Source of the DNA: Pseudomonadota bacterium
GTDB lineage: Bacteria; Pseudomonadota; Gammaproteobacteria; Steroidobacterales; Steroidobacteraceae
Reading direction: 5' to 3'
NCBI GenBank assembly: GCA_023423065.1
Contig: JAFAGC010000057.1
Coordinates: 43,798 to 107,797, forward strand
DNA length: 64,000 nucleotides
Numbering within the stretch: the stretch's first letter is position 1; the number at the start of each line of letters is the position of its first letter. The position numbers and the translations under genes were made by a program. This document shows positions 25,739 through 34,714 of the stretch, piece after piece. Under the pieces are notes generated by a model that was not told the origin of the DNA, did no database searches, and was given only the letters and a program-made list of their open reading frames with translations.

Positions 25739-26536
25739 CTATTGCAGCCATCCCAGGCCGTGCGATACCTGGCGAGCCGTTTCCTCGAGCATCCGCCGCG
25801 TCTGTTCCACGGTGGTGGGCAGCGAGTCGTCCAGCACGTGCAGATAGGGCACGGTGAGCGCGGCGACGACCTTGCCGTCGAAACCGCGGATCGGATACGA
25901 AATGTCGGTCACGCCGACCGTCACCGGGCTGCGCTGCAGCTCGTACCCGCGTTTCCTGACGCGCTCCAGGGTCCGCTCCAGGACCGCGCGCGACATTCCG
26001 CGCGGGCGCGGCAAGGTCTGCATGAGCTGATCGAGCTCATCGGAATTCATGTGCGCGAGCAGCACGTGTCCCGAGCAACTCGTGGCAAGGCTGATCGTCG
26101 CGCCCATGCGCACGGAAAGATTGGCGTGCCGCTTCGGATTCTCCTGGCGCAGGATCACGAGGCCCTGGCCCCCGGAACGGACCACCATGTGGCAGGACTG
26201 GTCGATGTTGTTCGCCAGGTTGTCCATCAGCGGCGAGGCGGCCTGCGCCAACGCCTGCGCCGGCGTGCTCCGGTGCGCCAGCTTCAGGACTTGATAGGTC
26301 ACGCTGTAACGCGAACTCGCGGGATCCTTCTGCAGCCAGCGCCGCTTCTCCATCACGACGATGATCCGGAACAGCTCGCTCATGCGCCGCTTCAGGCACA
26401 GCGCGATCTCCGAGACGGTGAGACCGGTTTCGGCCTCGGCCAACAGCTCGATGATGTCCATCCCCTTTTCCAGGGCAGGGGCGGAGTATCCGCGCGAGGC
26501 GGGCCTGGAATTCCGGGAGATTGTCTGGCGAGGCAT
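25739..26536 (-). CDS. IclR family transcriptional regulator
   Basis: A 265-residue regulator: N-terminal winged helix (ALEKGMDIIELLAEAETGLTVSEIA, RRMSELFRIIVVM) and a C-terminal IclR ligand domain (SVRMGATISLATSCSGHVLLAHM, RKRGYELQRSPVTVGVTDISYPI). IclR proteins respond to small organic metabolites such as aromatic acids and glyoxylate. It converges with the CE1 esterase gene, whose product could release aromatic acids such as ferulate, so control of the upstream locus is possible but unproven. No obvious operator was seen. Confidence 0.88.
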   Translation of the reverse strand: MPRQTISRNSRPASRGYSAPALEKGMDIIELLAEAETGLTVSEIALCLKRRMSELFRIIVVMEKRRWLQKDPASSRYSVTYQVLKLAHRSTPAQALAQAASPLMDNLANNIDQSCHMVVRSGGQGLVILRQENPKRHANLSVRMGATISLATSCSGHVLLAHMNSDELDQLMQTLPRPRGMSRAVLERTLERVRKRGYELQRSPVTVGVTDISYPIRGFDGKVVAALTVPYLHVLDDSLPTTVEQTRRMLEETARQVSHGLGWLQ

Positions 26537-26613
26537 GCGCGCGGAGATTACCTGCGCGCGCGCCTGTCGTCATGCGCTGGTCATGGGCTGGTCATGCGCA
26601 CGTCGTGCGCTAG

Positions 26614-26859
26614 CTAGCCTCCGGGAGGCGGAGTTTCCGACGGTGGTGTCTCCGACGGAGGCGTCGTGGAGTCGGGTGTGGTCGGCGACGTATCGGCCGG
26701 CGGCGGCATTTCCGAGGGCGGTGGCGCCGTGTCGGGTGTCGTGGTGGTATCAGGCGAGGCGGCCGGCTCGTTCATCGTGCCTGGGGCGTTTTCGTGCCTG
26801 CCGCAGGCGGCCATCAGCACGATGACGCCGCACAGGGGAACCAGGAATTTCACGTTCAT
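26614..26859 (-). CDS. Small Pro/Thr-rich lipoprotein
   Basis: An 81-residue protein with a lipoprotein signal (CGVIVLMAACGRH) and a mature part made almost only of Pro, Thr, Ser, Glu and Asp, including repeated PPSETPP units. This is a low-complexity, probably unfolded, envelope-anchored tail; such proteins may act as spacers in the periplasm. I do not recognise a family. The stop codon lies within a GCTAGCTAGC palindrome. Confidence 0.65.
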   Translation of the reverse strand: MNVKFLVPLCGVIVLMAACGRHENAPGTMNEPAASPDTTTTPDTAPPPSEMPPPADTSPTTPDSTTPPSETPPSETPPPGG

Positions 26860-27146
26860 GCGGTGCTCCGGGGAATGAGGGCAACCGCCCGCACCGTACG
26901 CGGTGGTACCAGGCCGGGCAGTCAGTTGCGCGCGGGCGTGGGACGTGCCGATGTCCTATCCAGCCTGGTGAAGCGCCTACAAAGGCGCCGGAGCGTGCGT
27001 TGCAACTTCGTGAACCGCTCTGCACGGCTTTCAAATTCGCGCGGTGGATTGCCCAGGCGGGCACTCGAATGCCGGAATGGCGCTGAAGATGCGTGGCACG
27101 CCATTTGCCTCTCCTTGCGTGACACTTTTCATCAAGAGGACGGATC
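26860..27146. other. Intergenic region of 287 bases
   Basis: No convincing gene. A short hairpin is possible (GCGCC...GGCGC, around 26975-26990). The last bases hold GAGGACGG as ribosome-binding site of the EF-hand gene. Confidence 0.5.
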
Positions 27147-27440
27147 ATGACGAAAGCATCCAGCTCATTCGCCGCCGGTGTGGCCGCCTTAATGCTTCCC
27201 TTCGCGGCCGCCATCGCGCAAGCCCCGCCCCCGGACCAGGGCTCGCCGCAGCAAGGCGCAGCCTCGTTCGAATCGCTCGACACGAACAGCGATGGCCGCA
27301 TCTCCAAGACGGAGGCCGAGGCCAATGCGAACGTGAAGGCACAGTTCTCGAGTTACGACCTCAACGGAGACGGTTACATCGAACGCTCCGAGGTCGACCG
27401 GGCCAACCAGAGCCAGCAGTCGGAGACGCCGCAACGGTAG
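27147..27440 (+). CDS. Small secreted EF-hand protein
   Basis: A 97-residue exported protein with a signal peptide (LMLPFAAAIAQA) and two EF-hand loops, DTNSDGRISKTE and DLNGDGYIERSE, both with the full calcium-ligand spacing. It probably binds calcium in the periplasm or outside the cell. GAGGA lies eight bases before the ATG. Neighbours give no clue to a partner. Confidence 0.8.
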   Translation: MTKASSSFAAGVAALMLPFAAAIAQAPPPDQGSPQQGAASFESLDTNSDGRISKTEAEANANVKAQFSSYDLNGDGYIERSEVDRANQSQQSETPQR

Positions 27441-27577
27441 GCTCCGCGGCAGACGTCCACCTCGGAACGGACAACGTGATGTTCGCGTATGTCGCGGACT
27501 GGATGAAGGTGGCGGGCGTCATCGACGGCGTGGCGCATCGTCCCCGATTGCATGGAGGTGTGTGGATGAATGCGGCG

Positions 27578-28162
27578 TCAGGCGTGTGGATCGGCGGCGC
27601 CGCGTTCATTCCGCGCGGCCTCCCAGACTTCTTTCGCCGCGCCCGCATTCAAGATCGCGATCCCGATTCCGACGATGACGTCCGGCCATATCGTGTGGAA
27701 CACCGCGGTTGTCAGTCCCGCCGCGATGATCGCGACATTCGCCACGGCGTCATTGCGGGCTGACAGGTACGCCGCCTTCGTCAGGCTGCCGCTGTGATGG
27801 CGAAAACGCGCCAGCAGGAACGCGCAGCAGACGTTGACAACCAGCGCTCCGAATCCCGTGAGGCCGAGGCCGAGCGGCGCGGGCACGCTCGGAGCGGTCA
27901 ACTTTCCCCACAGCGCCCATAGAAAGGCGAGCGCCGGCAATAGCAACAATCCCGCGAGGAACATCCCGACTCGCGCGCGCTGCCTCGCGGACCAGGCGAG
28001 CGCGATCAGGATCAGCAGGTTCACGGCCGCGTCCTCGAGGAAGTCCACGCTGTCCGCGAACAGCGAGACGGACTTGATGTCGAGCGCGACGACGAATTCG
28101 ATCGCGAACCAGGCGAGATTCGCCGCTGCTACGATCCCGACCGTGGTCCTGAGATCTTTCAT
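27578..28162 (-). CDS. Cation diffusion facilitator-like membrane protein without cytoplasmic domain
   Basis: A 194-residue protein with about six membrane helices. SVSLFADSVDFLEDAAVNLLI matches the second helix of CDF metal exporters, and KAAYLSARNDAVANVAII matches helix 5. Metal-site positions usually held by His/Asp pairs read Asp/Asp and Asn/Asp here, so metal choice may differ. The usual C-terminal cytoplasmic domain is absent, which is common in a short CDF-like subgroup. The start codon lies only 27 bp from that of the divergent isomerase gene, so each promoter must overlap the other gene's leader or coding region. Confidence 0.75.
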   Translation of the reverse strand: MKDLRTTVGIVAAANLAWFAIEFVVALDIKSVSLFADSVDFLEDAAVNLLILIALAWSARQRARVGMFLAGLLLLPALAFLWALWGKLTAPSVPAPLGLGLTGFGALVVNVCCAFLLARFRHHSGSLTKAAYLSARNDAVANVAIIAAGLTTAVFHTIWPDVIVGIGIAILNAGAAKEVWEAARNERGAADPHA

Positions 28163-28189
28163 CGCCTGAATCCTGAACGAGGGAGTCGC

Positions 28190-29074
28190 ATGTCGGTTCT
28201 GGTTTTCGATCGCCGTGGTTTTCTGCAATCCGCCGCCGCTCTGGCCACCGTGGGAGCGCTTGCTTCGGACGCGATCGCCGCGCCGCGCTACCGGATGGGC
28301 CTGCAGCTTTACACCATTCGCGAGCCGATGGCGAAGGATCCGGCGGGCACGCTCGCCGCCGCGGCGTCGATGGGTTATCGCAATTACGAAACCTACGGCT
28401 TCGAGCCCGAATCGCTGAAATACTACGGCATGCCGGCAGCGGATTTCCGCAAGCTGCTCGATGACCTGGATGTCACCACGACGACAGGTCACTACGATCT
28501 GCACGCGTATCTGGCGAGCCCCGCCACCGCGATGACGGCGTATGTCGATCGCTGCATCCTCGGTGCCAAGGCGCTCGGCCAGAAATACATCACCTGGGCG
28601 TGGCTCGATTCGCAGTCGCGCGATCTCGAGTCATTCAAGCGGGTCGCCGAACGGCTGAACCTGATCGGCGCGCAGGCCGCGAAGGCGGGACTGAAAGTGG
28701 CGTATCACAACCACGATTTCGAGTTCATCCCGCACGAGGGAGAAATCGGTTACGACATCATCTTGCGCGAGACCGATCGCGACCTCGTCAAGATGCAGCT
28801 CGACCTGTTCTGGGTCGCACACTCGTCGGCGCGTACGCCGCGCGAGTTGTTCGAACTACAGCCGGGCCGGTTCGTGATGTGGCACATCAAGGACATGGAC
28901 GCCGCGAAGCGATATACCGAGCTCGGCAGGGGATCGATCGACTTCACGCGGATCATGCCGGATGCGCAGCTCGCGGGCCTGGAAGAATATTTCGTCGAGC
29001 AGGGCGACAATTTCGCGGTGGACCCGATGCACAGCATCGAGACCAGCGCCCGATACGTGAAGAATCATCTCTGA
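28190..29074 (+). CDS. Exported sugar phosphate isomerase/epimerase (AP-endonuclease-2 fold)
   Basis: A 294-residue TIM-barrel protein of the xylose-isomerase-like family. The N-terminus FDRRGFLQSAAALATVGALA looks like a Tat export signal. The barrel carries MGLQLYTIRE, GLKVAYHNHDFEF and VMWHIKDMD, where the His, Glu and Asp metal ligands are expected. Relatives act on sugars, inositols or hydroxypyruvate; the substrate here is unknown. GAGGGAG precedes the ATG. Export of this family is common in bacteria that rely on TonB receptors and oxidative sugar metabolism. Confidence 0.82.
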   Translation: MSVLVFDRRGFLQSAAALATVGALASDAIAAPRYRMGLQLYTIREPMAKDPAGTLAAAASMGYRNYETYGFEPESLKYYGMPAADFRKLLDDLDVTTTTGHYDLHAYLASPATAMTAYVDRCILGAKALGQKYITWAWLDSQSRDLESFKRVAERLNLIGAQAAKAGLKVAYHNHDFEFIPHEGEIGYDIILRETDRDLVKMQLDLFWVAHSSARTPRELFELQPGRFVMWHIKDMDAAKRYTELGRGSIDFTRIMPDAQLAGLEEYFVEQGDNFAVDPMHSIETSARYVKNHL

Positions 29075-29128
29075 TACCGAAGCTTTCTTCGCGGGCGTAA
29101 TCTCCGGGCAAAACTCCCGGAGGCCGCC

Positions 29129-30772
29129 GTGCGACCCGCATACGAAACCGCCAACCATCCGGACGACCTGGTCGACTACAACCTGTTCACTTCGAACGCC
29201 GCGCTCGTCGATGCACTCGAGCGGGAGGGAGCGGGTTCGGCGCTCGACCGGCTCGCGCGGCTCGGCGAGCGGCTCGGCACGCGCGCGATGTTCGAGCTCG
29301 GCGACGCCGCGAACCGCAATCCGCCGGTACTGAAAGTCTTCGATCGCTTCGGCGCGCGGCGCGACGAGGTCGAATTCCATCCCGCGTGGCACGAGCTCAT
29401 GAGTGCGCTGGTCGCGGAAGGCTTGCACACCTCTCCCTGGGCGGAGCCGCGACCGGGCGCCCACACGGAGCGCGCCGCGGCCTATCTACTGTGGGGAGAG
29501 ATCGAAAACGGCACGCAATGCCCGGCGACGATGACCTACGGCGCCGTGCCGGCGCTCGCGCGCCAGCCGCACGACTTCGCCGACTGGATACCGCCCCTGC
29601 TGTCCCGCGAATACGACGAGCGACTGGTGCCCATCGCGCAGAAGCGCGGCGCGCTGATCGGCATGGGCATGACGGAGAAGCAGGGCGGCTCCGACGTTCG
29701 CTCGAACTCGACGCGCGCGCTAGCCACCGGAACTTCCGGTCCCGGACGCGAATACCGCATCACGGGCCACAAGTGGTTTTTCTCCGCGCCCATGTGCGAC
29801 GCCTTCCTCGTCACCGCGCAGACCGAAAGCGGCGTCTCGTGTTTCTTCGTGCCGCGCGTCCTGCCGGACGGCACGCGCAACGCACTCCATCTACAACGTC
29901 TCAAGGACAAGCTCGGCAACCGTTCGAACGCCTCGAGCGAGGTCGAGTTCGACGATACGTACGGCGTGCTGGTGGGCGAGGAGGGACGCGGCATCCCGCG
30001 GATCCTCGAGATGGGCGTGTACACACGCTTCGATTGCGCGACGGGCGCGGCCGGCATCATGCACCAGTGTGTCGCGCAGGCCATTCACCATGCGCGCCAC
30101 CGCTCGGCCTTCGGCAAGCTGCTGGCCGATCAGCCGCTCATGCGCAACGTGCTCGCGGACCTGTCGCTCGAGTGCGAGGCGGCGACGGCGCTGGCGCTGC
30201 GCCTGGCGAGGGCGTTCGACGCCCAGAGCGACGAGGCGGAATCCGCACTGCGTCGCGTGCTCACGCCGGTCGCGAAATACTGGATCTGCAAGCGCGCCCC
30301 CGCGATCGGCGCCGAGGCGATGGAGGTGCTGGGCGGCAATGGCTATATAGAAGAAGGCCCGGTCGCACGGCGCTTCCGCGAACTGCCGCTGAACGGCATC
30401 TGGGAAGGTTCGGGCAACATCATGTGCCTGGACGTACTACGGGCGTTGTCGCGCGAGCCCCGCACACTCGATGCGCTCGCGGTATTGCTGCGGGAGAACC
30501 GATCCCGGGACGCGCGCTTCGAAAAATTCGCCGCGAAGTTGCTCGACGATCTGCGGGCGGACCCGGCCGAGGAACAGGCACGCGCGCTGGTGGAGCGGAT
30601 TGCCCTCGCCGCGCAGGCGGCCATCCTGCTGCGCGGAGGTTCGCCGGTGGTGGCGGAGGGTTTCATCGCGTCCAGGATCGTGGCGAGCCCGCCCGCGGCG
30701 TTCGGCGTGCTTCCGGCGGGCCTCGATCATGCCGCGCTGATCGCCCGTTCGCTCGCCGCTCCGGGGGATTAA
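29129..30772 (+). CDS. aidB: AidB-like acyl-CoA dehydrogenase
   Basis: A 547-residue flavoprotein close in length and layout to E. coli AidB (about 540). Diagnostic parts are ENGTQCPATMTYGAVPAL, GMGMTEKQGGSDVRSNST and NGYIEEGPVARRFRELPLNGIWEGSGN. AidB is an acyl-CoA-dehydrogenase-fold protein of the Ada alkylation response that binds DNA and shows weak isovaleryl-CoA dehydrogenase activity. The GTG start has GGAGG five to six bases upstream. No Ada or AlkB gene is beside it, so whether it serves repair or acyl-CoA oxidation is open. Confidence 0.85.
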   Translation: MRPAYETANHPDDLVDYNLFTSNAALVDALEREGAGSALDRLARLGERLGTRAMFELGDAANRNPPVLKVFDRFGARRDEVEFHPAWHELMSALVAEGLHTSPWAEPRPGAHTERAAAYLLWGEIENGTQCPATMTYGAVPALARQPHDFADWIPPLLSREYDERLVPIAQKRGALIGMGMTEKQGGSDVRSNSTRALATGTSGPGREYRITGHKWFFSAPMCDAFLVTAQTESGVSCFFVPRVLPDGTRNALHLQRLKDKLGNRSNASSEVEFDDTYGVLVGEEGRGIPRILEMGVYTRFDCATGAAGIMHQCVAQAIHHARHRSAFGKLLADQPLMRNVLADLSLECEAATALALRLARAFDAQSDEAESALRRVLTPVAKYWICKRAPAIGAEAMEVLGGNGYIEEGPVARRFRELPLNGIWEGSGNIMCLDVLRALSREPRTLDALAVLLRENRSRDARFEKFAAKLLDDLRADPAEEQARALVERIALAAQAAILLRGGSPVVAEGFIASRIVASPPAAFGVLPAGLDHAALIARSLAAPGD

Positions 30773-30806
30773 GATAGCGGCGCAATCTCCCGGAGGAGTC
30801 CCTAAC

Positions 30807-31745
30807 ATGGTTCGCATTGTCCTGACTACCGCGCTGGCCGCCCTGATGTTCGTGGGGTGTTCGAAGCAGCCCGTCGAAGAATCCGCGCTCGCCGGATCCG
30901 CGGAGGTCGCCGAAAGGAAGGCCACCGAGGCGACGAGTACGAATGCCTTCGCCTTCAGGATCGGCGATCTGTCCGCCTTCGCGCTGCGGGACGGTTACTT
31001 CGAGTTCCCCAACGATCTCAAGATCTTCGGCCTGGGCCGGACGCAGCAGGAAGTCGACGCGGTACTCACGGCCGAGAGCCTGCCTGCCGACAAACTCACG
31101 TTGAGCGTGCAGCCGCTGCTGGTGAAAACGGCGGATCGCGTGCTGCTGTTCGATACGGGCCCGGCGGGCCTGTTCGGTCCGACCAGCGGTCACGTATCGA
31201 AGGCGTTCGCCGAGGCGGGAATCGATCCGCAAACCGTCACCGACATCTTCATTTCGCATTCGCACGGCGATCACGTGGGTGGCCTCGCGAATGCGGAGGG
31301 CAAGCTGACTTATCCGAACGCGACGATCCACATCTCGAAGCCCGAGTGGGACTTCATGTCCGCGAACGAGCAGTACAAGGCATGGATCCCGACGCTGCAG
31401 CCGAAAGTGGATGCGTTCGCGCCGGGCACGGAGCTCGTACCCGGAGTAGTCAGGGCGGTCGAGGTCGGGGGCCACACGCCGGGGCACTCGGCTTACCGCG
31501 TCACCTCGGGCGCGGACTCGCTTCTATACGTCGGCGACTCGATGCATCACTACGTCATTTCGGTGCAGAAGCCGGAGTGGCCGATGGGCTTCGATGGCGA
31601 CCAGTCGACCGGCGCGCAGAGCCGCGCCGCGCTGATCGCCGACATGGAGGCGAGCGGACAGCGGATCTACGCCGTGCACTTCCCGTTCCCGGGCATCGGG
31701 AAGTTCGCGAAGCGCGGGGAAGGTTACGCCTGGGTCGCCGAGTAG
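30807..31745 (+). CDS. Metallo-beta-lactamase-fold hydrolase, lipoprotein
   Basis: A 312-residue MBL-fold enzyme with a lipoprotein-like signal (ALAALMFVGC, Cys18). The zinc motif ISHSHGDHVGG begins at His151; further ligands lie in VEVGGHTPGHSAY (His) and YVGDSM (Asp). This arrangement resembles lactonase-like or AttM/quorum-quenching-type enzymes as well as generic MBL hydrolases. It is probably anchored in the envelope facing the periplasm. GGAGGAG precedes the ATG. The stop is next to that of the convergent TonB-C protein. Confidence 0.82.
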   Translation: MVRIVLTTALAALMFVGCSKQPVEESALAGSAEVAERKATEATSTNAFAFRIGDLSAFALRDGYFEFPNDLKIFGLGRTQQEVDAVLTAESLPADKLTLSVQPLLVKTADRVLLFDTGPAGLFGPTSGHVSKAFAEAGIDPQTVTDIFISHSHGDHVGGLANAEGKLTYPNATIHISKPEWDFMSANEQYKAWIPTLQPKVDAFAPGTELVPGVVRAVEVGGHTPGHSAYRVTSGADSLLYVGDSMHHYVISVQKPEWPMGFDGDQSTGAQSRAALIADMEASGQRIYAVHFPFPGIGKFAKRGEGYAWVAE

Positions 31746-32285
31746 CTAGCTGGCGGACTTCAGCTTCTGCGTGAAGCGGAACTCCATCTCGCATGGGGTT
31801 CCGTGACACATCGCGGGCTTGTACTTCGTCGACATCAGCGCATCCCGGGCGACTTCCGTCATCTTCGCGTTGCTCACGGTGCCGAGGCTATCGACCTTCT
31901 TCGGTATGCCGTCGGGGCCCACGGTCACGGTCATGACCAGTTCGCCCACCGCCTGGTAGTTGCGTTGCGCGAGCCTGATCGCGGTGAAGATGGACTTGAG
32001 TCCTTTCTCCGGAAACGGCGGTTCGTCGCCGGGCGCGAGCGACGAATACATCGCGTGCAGTTGCGCGCGCTGATCCGGTGTGAGCTTTCCATACGTCCTG
32101 TTCAGCGGGATCTCGGATTCCCACTTGATGTCATTCGTCGGGCGGCCCTGCTTGAGAATCGTGCCCGTCGAAGACGTCGCATGATTCGAGTATCTGGTCG
32201 GCGCTGACTGGCTGAGCTGGGCGTGCGCGCTGGTGAAAGTGAACGTGGAAATCGCGAGGACGAGACAGGCTTTGTAGGTGTGCAT
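31746..32285 (-). CDS. Secreted protein with TonB C-terminal-like domain
   Basis: A 179-residue exported protein (signal ending TFTSAHA) whose last 70 residues, from YQAVGELVMTVTVGPDGIPKKVD to ARDALMSTKYKPA, match the TonB C-terminal fold. Unlike true TonB it has a cleavable-looking signal and no Pro-rich spanning region. CHGTPCE near the end offers a possible disulphide. Such isolated TonB-C proteins may bind TonB boxes or peptidoglycan, but no role is settled. Confidence 0.75.
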   Translation of the reverse strand: MHTYKACLVLAISTFTFTSAHAQLSQSAPTRYSNHATSSTGTILKQGRPTNDIKWESEIPLNRTYGKLTPDQRAQLHAMYSSLAPGDEPPFPEKGLKSIFTAIRLAQRNYQAVGELVMTVTVGPDGIPKKVDSLGTVSNAKMTEVARDALMSTKYKPAMCHGTPCEMEFRFTQKLKSAS

Positions 32286-32336
32286 GCGAAAAGTTCAGCA
32301 TGCGGCACTGCAGCAGTCAATTCGGGGAAAGTAGGA

Positions 32337-34193
32337 TCAACTCCAGGTCTTGAACGCGAACGCACCGTTCGTCACGAGATATCCCGCGACGAGTTGATGC
32401 ACGATGGCGAATGCAACCGCGTACCAATATGGAAAATTCCTGGGTTCGCGCGCGACGTAGAGCTGGATCAGGGCCCCAAGGGCCAGGATCGGATACGCCA
32501 TCGACAACAGGAAGATTACGGCGGACAGAGGGGTAATTGCGCCGAGCTGATCGATGAACGCGCCGGACAAGACCAGCAGGATCAGGAAGGCGAAGAGTGC
32601 GGCGCTCGCGATGAGCGGCGTGATCCGCAGCCACAGCCTGCGATCGTCGGTCTTCGGTTGTTTGCGGAATCGCCGTGAACACCAGACGAGGAACATCACG
32701 AAGCCCGCCAGCGTCATGAAGACCAGCAGGCCAAACACGATGAACCGCGCGAACACGACCCAGGTCGGAATGCGCACGAAGAGATCGCTGCCTGCCTGGA
32801 TCGCGGGTCCGTCGAGGGGATCCTCGACCCGTGCGATCGCCGGCAGACCATGCCAGGCGTCGATCAGCACTGTCTCGCTGCCTGCGCGATCGCTGCTGAC
32901 CCACGCGCCGAAGAGCGGCGAGCGGTGCAGGAACTGCTCGTCGTGGGTGATTTTCATCACGGCGAACGGCGCGAGCAGGAATCGCAGCGCGTGCTGCCGA
33001 TGGTTGACGGCCTGGTAGTGGCCATCGAGTTCCTTGAACGAGGCGGGCAGGACGGAAGCGGCGGGCGTCGGCGGAACGTGTTCCCTGAGTAGATAGCCAC
33101 GGAGCAGTTCGGAGATCTGGCCGAATGCCGCTCCGTTGCCGCTGTTGATCATGAAGACGTAGCCCTGGCCGAGTTCCTTCGAATAGACGAGCTCGGAAAG
33201 TCCGCCCATGACTCCGCCATTGTGCCCGTGGAACGCGACCTGGCTCGCCCGGTATCCGCTCGAGAAGTTGGCGAGCCCGTAGCCGGCGGTGATGCCGGCC
33301 GCCGTTCCGAGAGTCGTCGCGGGCGTTTCCATGCGATCGATCGATGCGCCCGAGACGAGCGGCGCGTCCGCGGCTGAGCCACGGCGCAGCAGGAAATGCA
33401 CGAAGCGCGCCATGTCGCGCGCCGATGAATTGATCGATCCCGCCGGGCGCAGGAGGATGCCCCAGTACGGTTGCGCCGAGATGCCCTGGTAAAGCGTCGC
33501 GCCGCGTTCGTCGTACAGCGCGGTCTTGAAGTAGCTGGTCGATGCCATGCCGAGCGGCGCGAAGAATGTCTCGGCGACGTAGTCCTCGAATCGTCTGCCC
33601 GTCACTGTTTCGACGATGTAGGCGGCGACGGCCGAGCCGGAGTTGCAGTACGCATGGCGCGTGCCGGGCGGCCAGCGCGACGTGCGCGAGTGCGGATGAA
33701 CCTCGAGGCCCTGCTTGATGGAAACGGTGTCGGCCGCGGAGTACGAATATTCGGCGAAGTGAATGTCATCCCAGCCGGTCGTGTGCTCGAGGAGGTGCGC
33801 GATACGCACCGGGTGCGTGTCTTCCCAGCGATTCTCGAATTTCACGTCGGGAACGCGATCGCGCACCTTGTCGTCGAGCGATAGTCTGCCTTCCTCGACG
33901 AGCTTGAGCACCGAGAGCGCCGCGAACATCTTCGAGATCGAACCGATGCGGAACAACGTGTCCGCATCGGCCGCGCGGCCGGATTTCAGGTCCGCCTTGC
34001 CCCAGCCCGCGACCCAGTACGGACCGTCTTCGCCGACCAGCGCGACGCCGATGGCCGGAATGCCCGAGGCCTTGCGGATGGTCTCGATGCGCTGCTCGAG
34101 CTCCTGGAGATTCCCGGGTGTGTCGGTATCCGCGGCGCGCGCCAAACCTGCGCAGGCGAACAGCGCGATCAGCAGCAGGAGAGCGTGTCGCAT
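32337..34193 (-). CDS. Membrane-anchored serine hydrolase (beta-lactamase class C/EstB-like)
   Basis: A 618-residue protein. A signal peptide (LLLIALFACAGLARA) leads to a penicillin-binding/beta-lactamase-like domain with the S-x-x-K motif in FRIGSISKMFAAL and Y-x-N in HAYCNSGSAVAAY, plus HGHNGGVMGG where the third motif lies. The C-terminal 200 residues add a short beta part and about four membrane helices (WVVFARFIVFGLLVFMTL onward). Relatives include esterases, D-aminopeptidases and peptidoglycan hydrolases. True antibiotic resistance is unlikely. It lies 14 bp downstream of the YciI-like gene on the same strand. Confidence 0.85.
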   Translation of the reverse strand: MRHALLLLIALFACAGLARAADTDTPGNLQELEQRIETIRKASGIPAIGVALVGEDGPYWVAGWGKADLKSGRAADADTLFRIGSISKMFAALSVLKLVEEGRLSLDDKVRDRVPDVKFENRWEDTHPVRIAHLLEHTTGWDDIHFAEYSYSAADTVSIKQGLEVHPHSRTSRWPPGTRHAYCNSGSAVAAYIVETVTGRRFEDYVAETFFAPLGMASTSYFKTALYDERGATLYQGISAQPYWGILLRPAGSINSSARDMARFVHFLLRRGSAADAPLVSGASIDRMETPATTLGTAAGITAGYGLANFSSGYRASQVAFHGHNGGVMGGLSELVYSKELGQGYVFMINSGNGAAFGQISELLRGYLLREHVPPTPAASVLPASFKELDGHYQAVNHRQHALRFLLAPFAVMKITHDEQFLHRSPLFGAWVSSDRAGSETVLIDAWHGLPAIARVEDPLDGPAIQAGSDLFVRIPTWVVFARFIVFGLLVFMTLAGFVMFLVWCSRRFRKQPKTDDRRLWLRITPLIASAALFAFLILLVLSGAFIDQLGAITPLSAVIFLLSMAYPILALGALIQLYVAREPRNFPYWYAVAFAIVHQLVAGYLVTNGAFAFKTWS

Positions 34194-34207
34194 GACGAAT
34201 GGGTTGC

Positions 34208-34657
34208 CTAGAAACTCTTCTTCTGAAGTCTCGGATGCGCTTCGTTCACCAGCTTCAGCGCTGCCGATCCGTACCAGGGATGGTACTCGGCCATCATTTC
34301 TCCATTCATGATCACCGGGTCGGTCGCGGTGAGCGCCTTCGCCTCCTCGATGGTCTTCACGTCGAAGATGAACAGACCGCGCCAATCGCCCGTCGCGTCG
34401 CCGAACGGTCCGGCGATCACGAGTTTGCCTTCGGCCGCGAGCCGCTCCATGTTCGCGAAGTGTCCCTTGAACATCGCGTCGCGCTCCGGCCCCTTGGGCA
34501 CCGGGGTCGGACCGGTCTTGAGGATGACGAGCACGTACGAACGCATGCCGCGCTCGTCTGCGCCTAACTTCTGCGCGAGCTCGGCGTCGAACGTCGGCGA
34601 CTGCGCGCGAGCGATGCCGAGCGCGAGAAACAGGGTCACGGAGACGAGTAGTTTCAT
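34208..34657 (-). CDS. Secreted YciI-like protein
   Basis: A 149-residue protein with a signal peptide (TLFLALGIARAQ) and a YCII/dimeric ferredoxin-like domain: MRSYVLVILKTGPTP, FANMERLAAEGKLVIAGPFGD, LFIFDVKTIEEAKALTATDP. YciI proteins are small, with a conserved His/Asp pair, and have no general function. Export is less usual for the family. GGGGAG five bases before ATG 34657 fixes the start. It is probably co-transcribed with the serine hydrolase. Confidence 0.8.
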   Translation of the reverse strand: MKLLVSVTLFLALGIARAQSPTFDAELAQKLGADERGMRSYVLVILKTGPTPVPKGPERDAMFKGHFANMERLAAEGKLVIAGPFGDATGDWRGLFIFDVKTIEEAKALTATDPVIMNGEMMAEYHPWYGSAALKLVNEAHPRLQKKSF

Positions 34658-34714
34658 GCTTTCTCCCCAACGGAGCTTGCGGCGCGGGTCAGACCGTGAG
34701 CTAGGATACACCGC

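Noticed and set aside
32337..34193. Antibiotic-resistance beta-lactamase
   Set aside because: SxxK and YxN motifs are shared by esterases and peptidases; the long membrane tail and context do not fit a class C lactamase.
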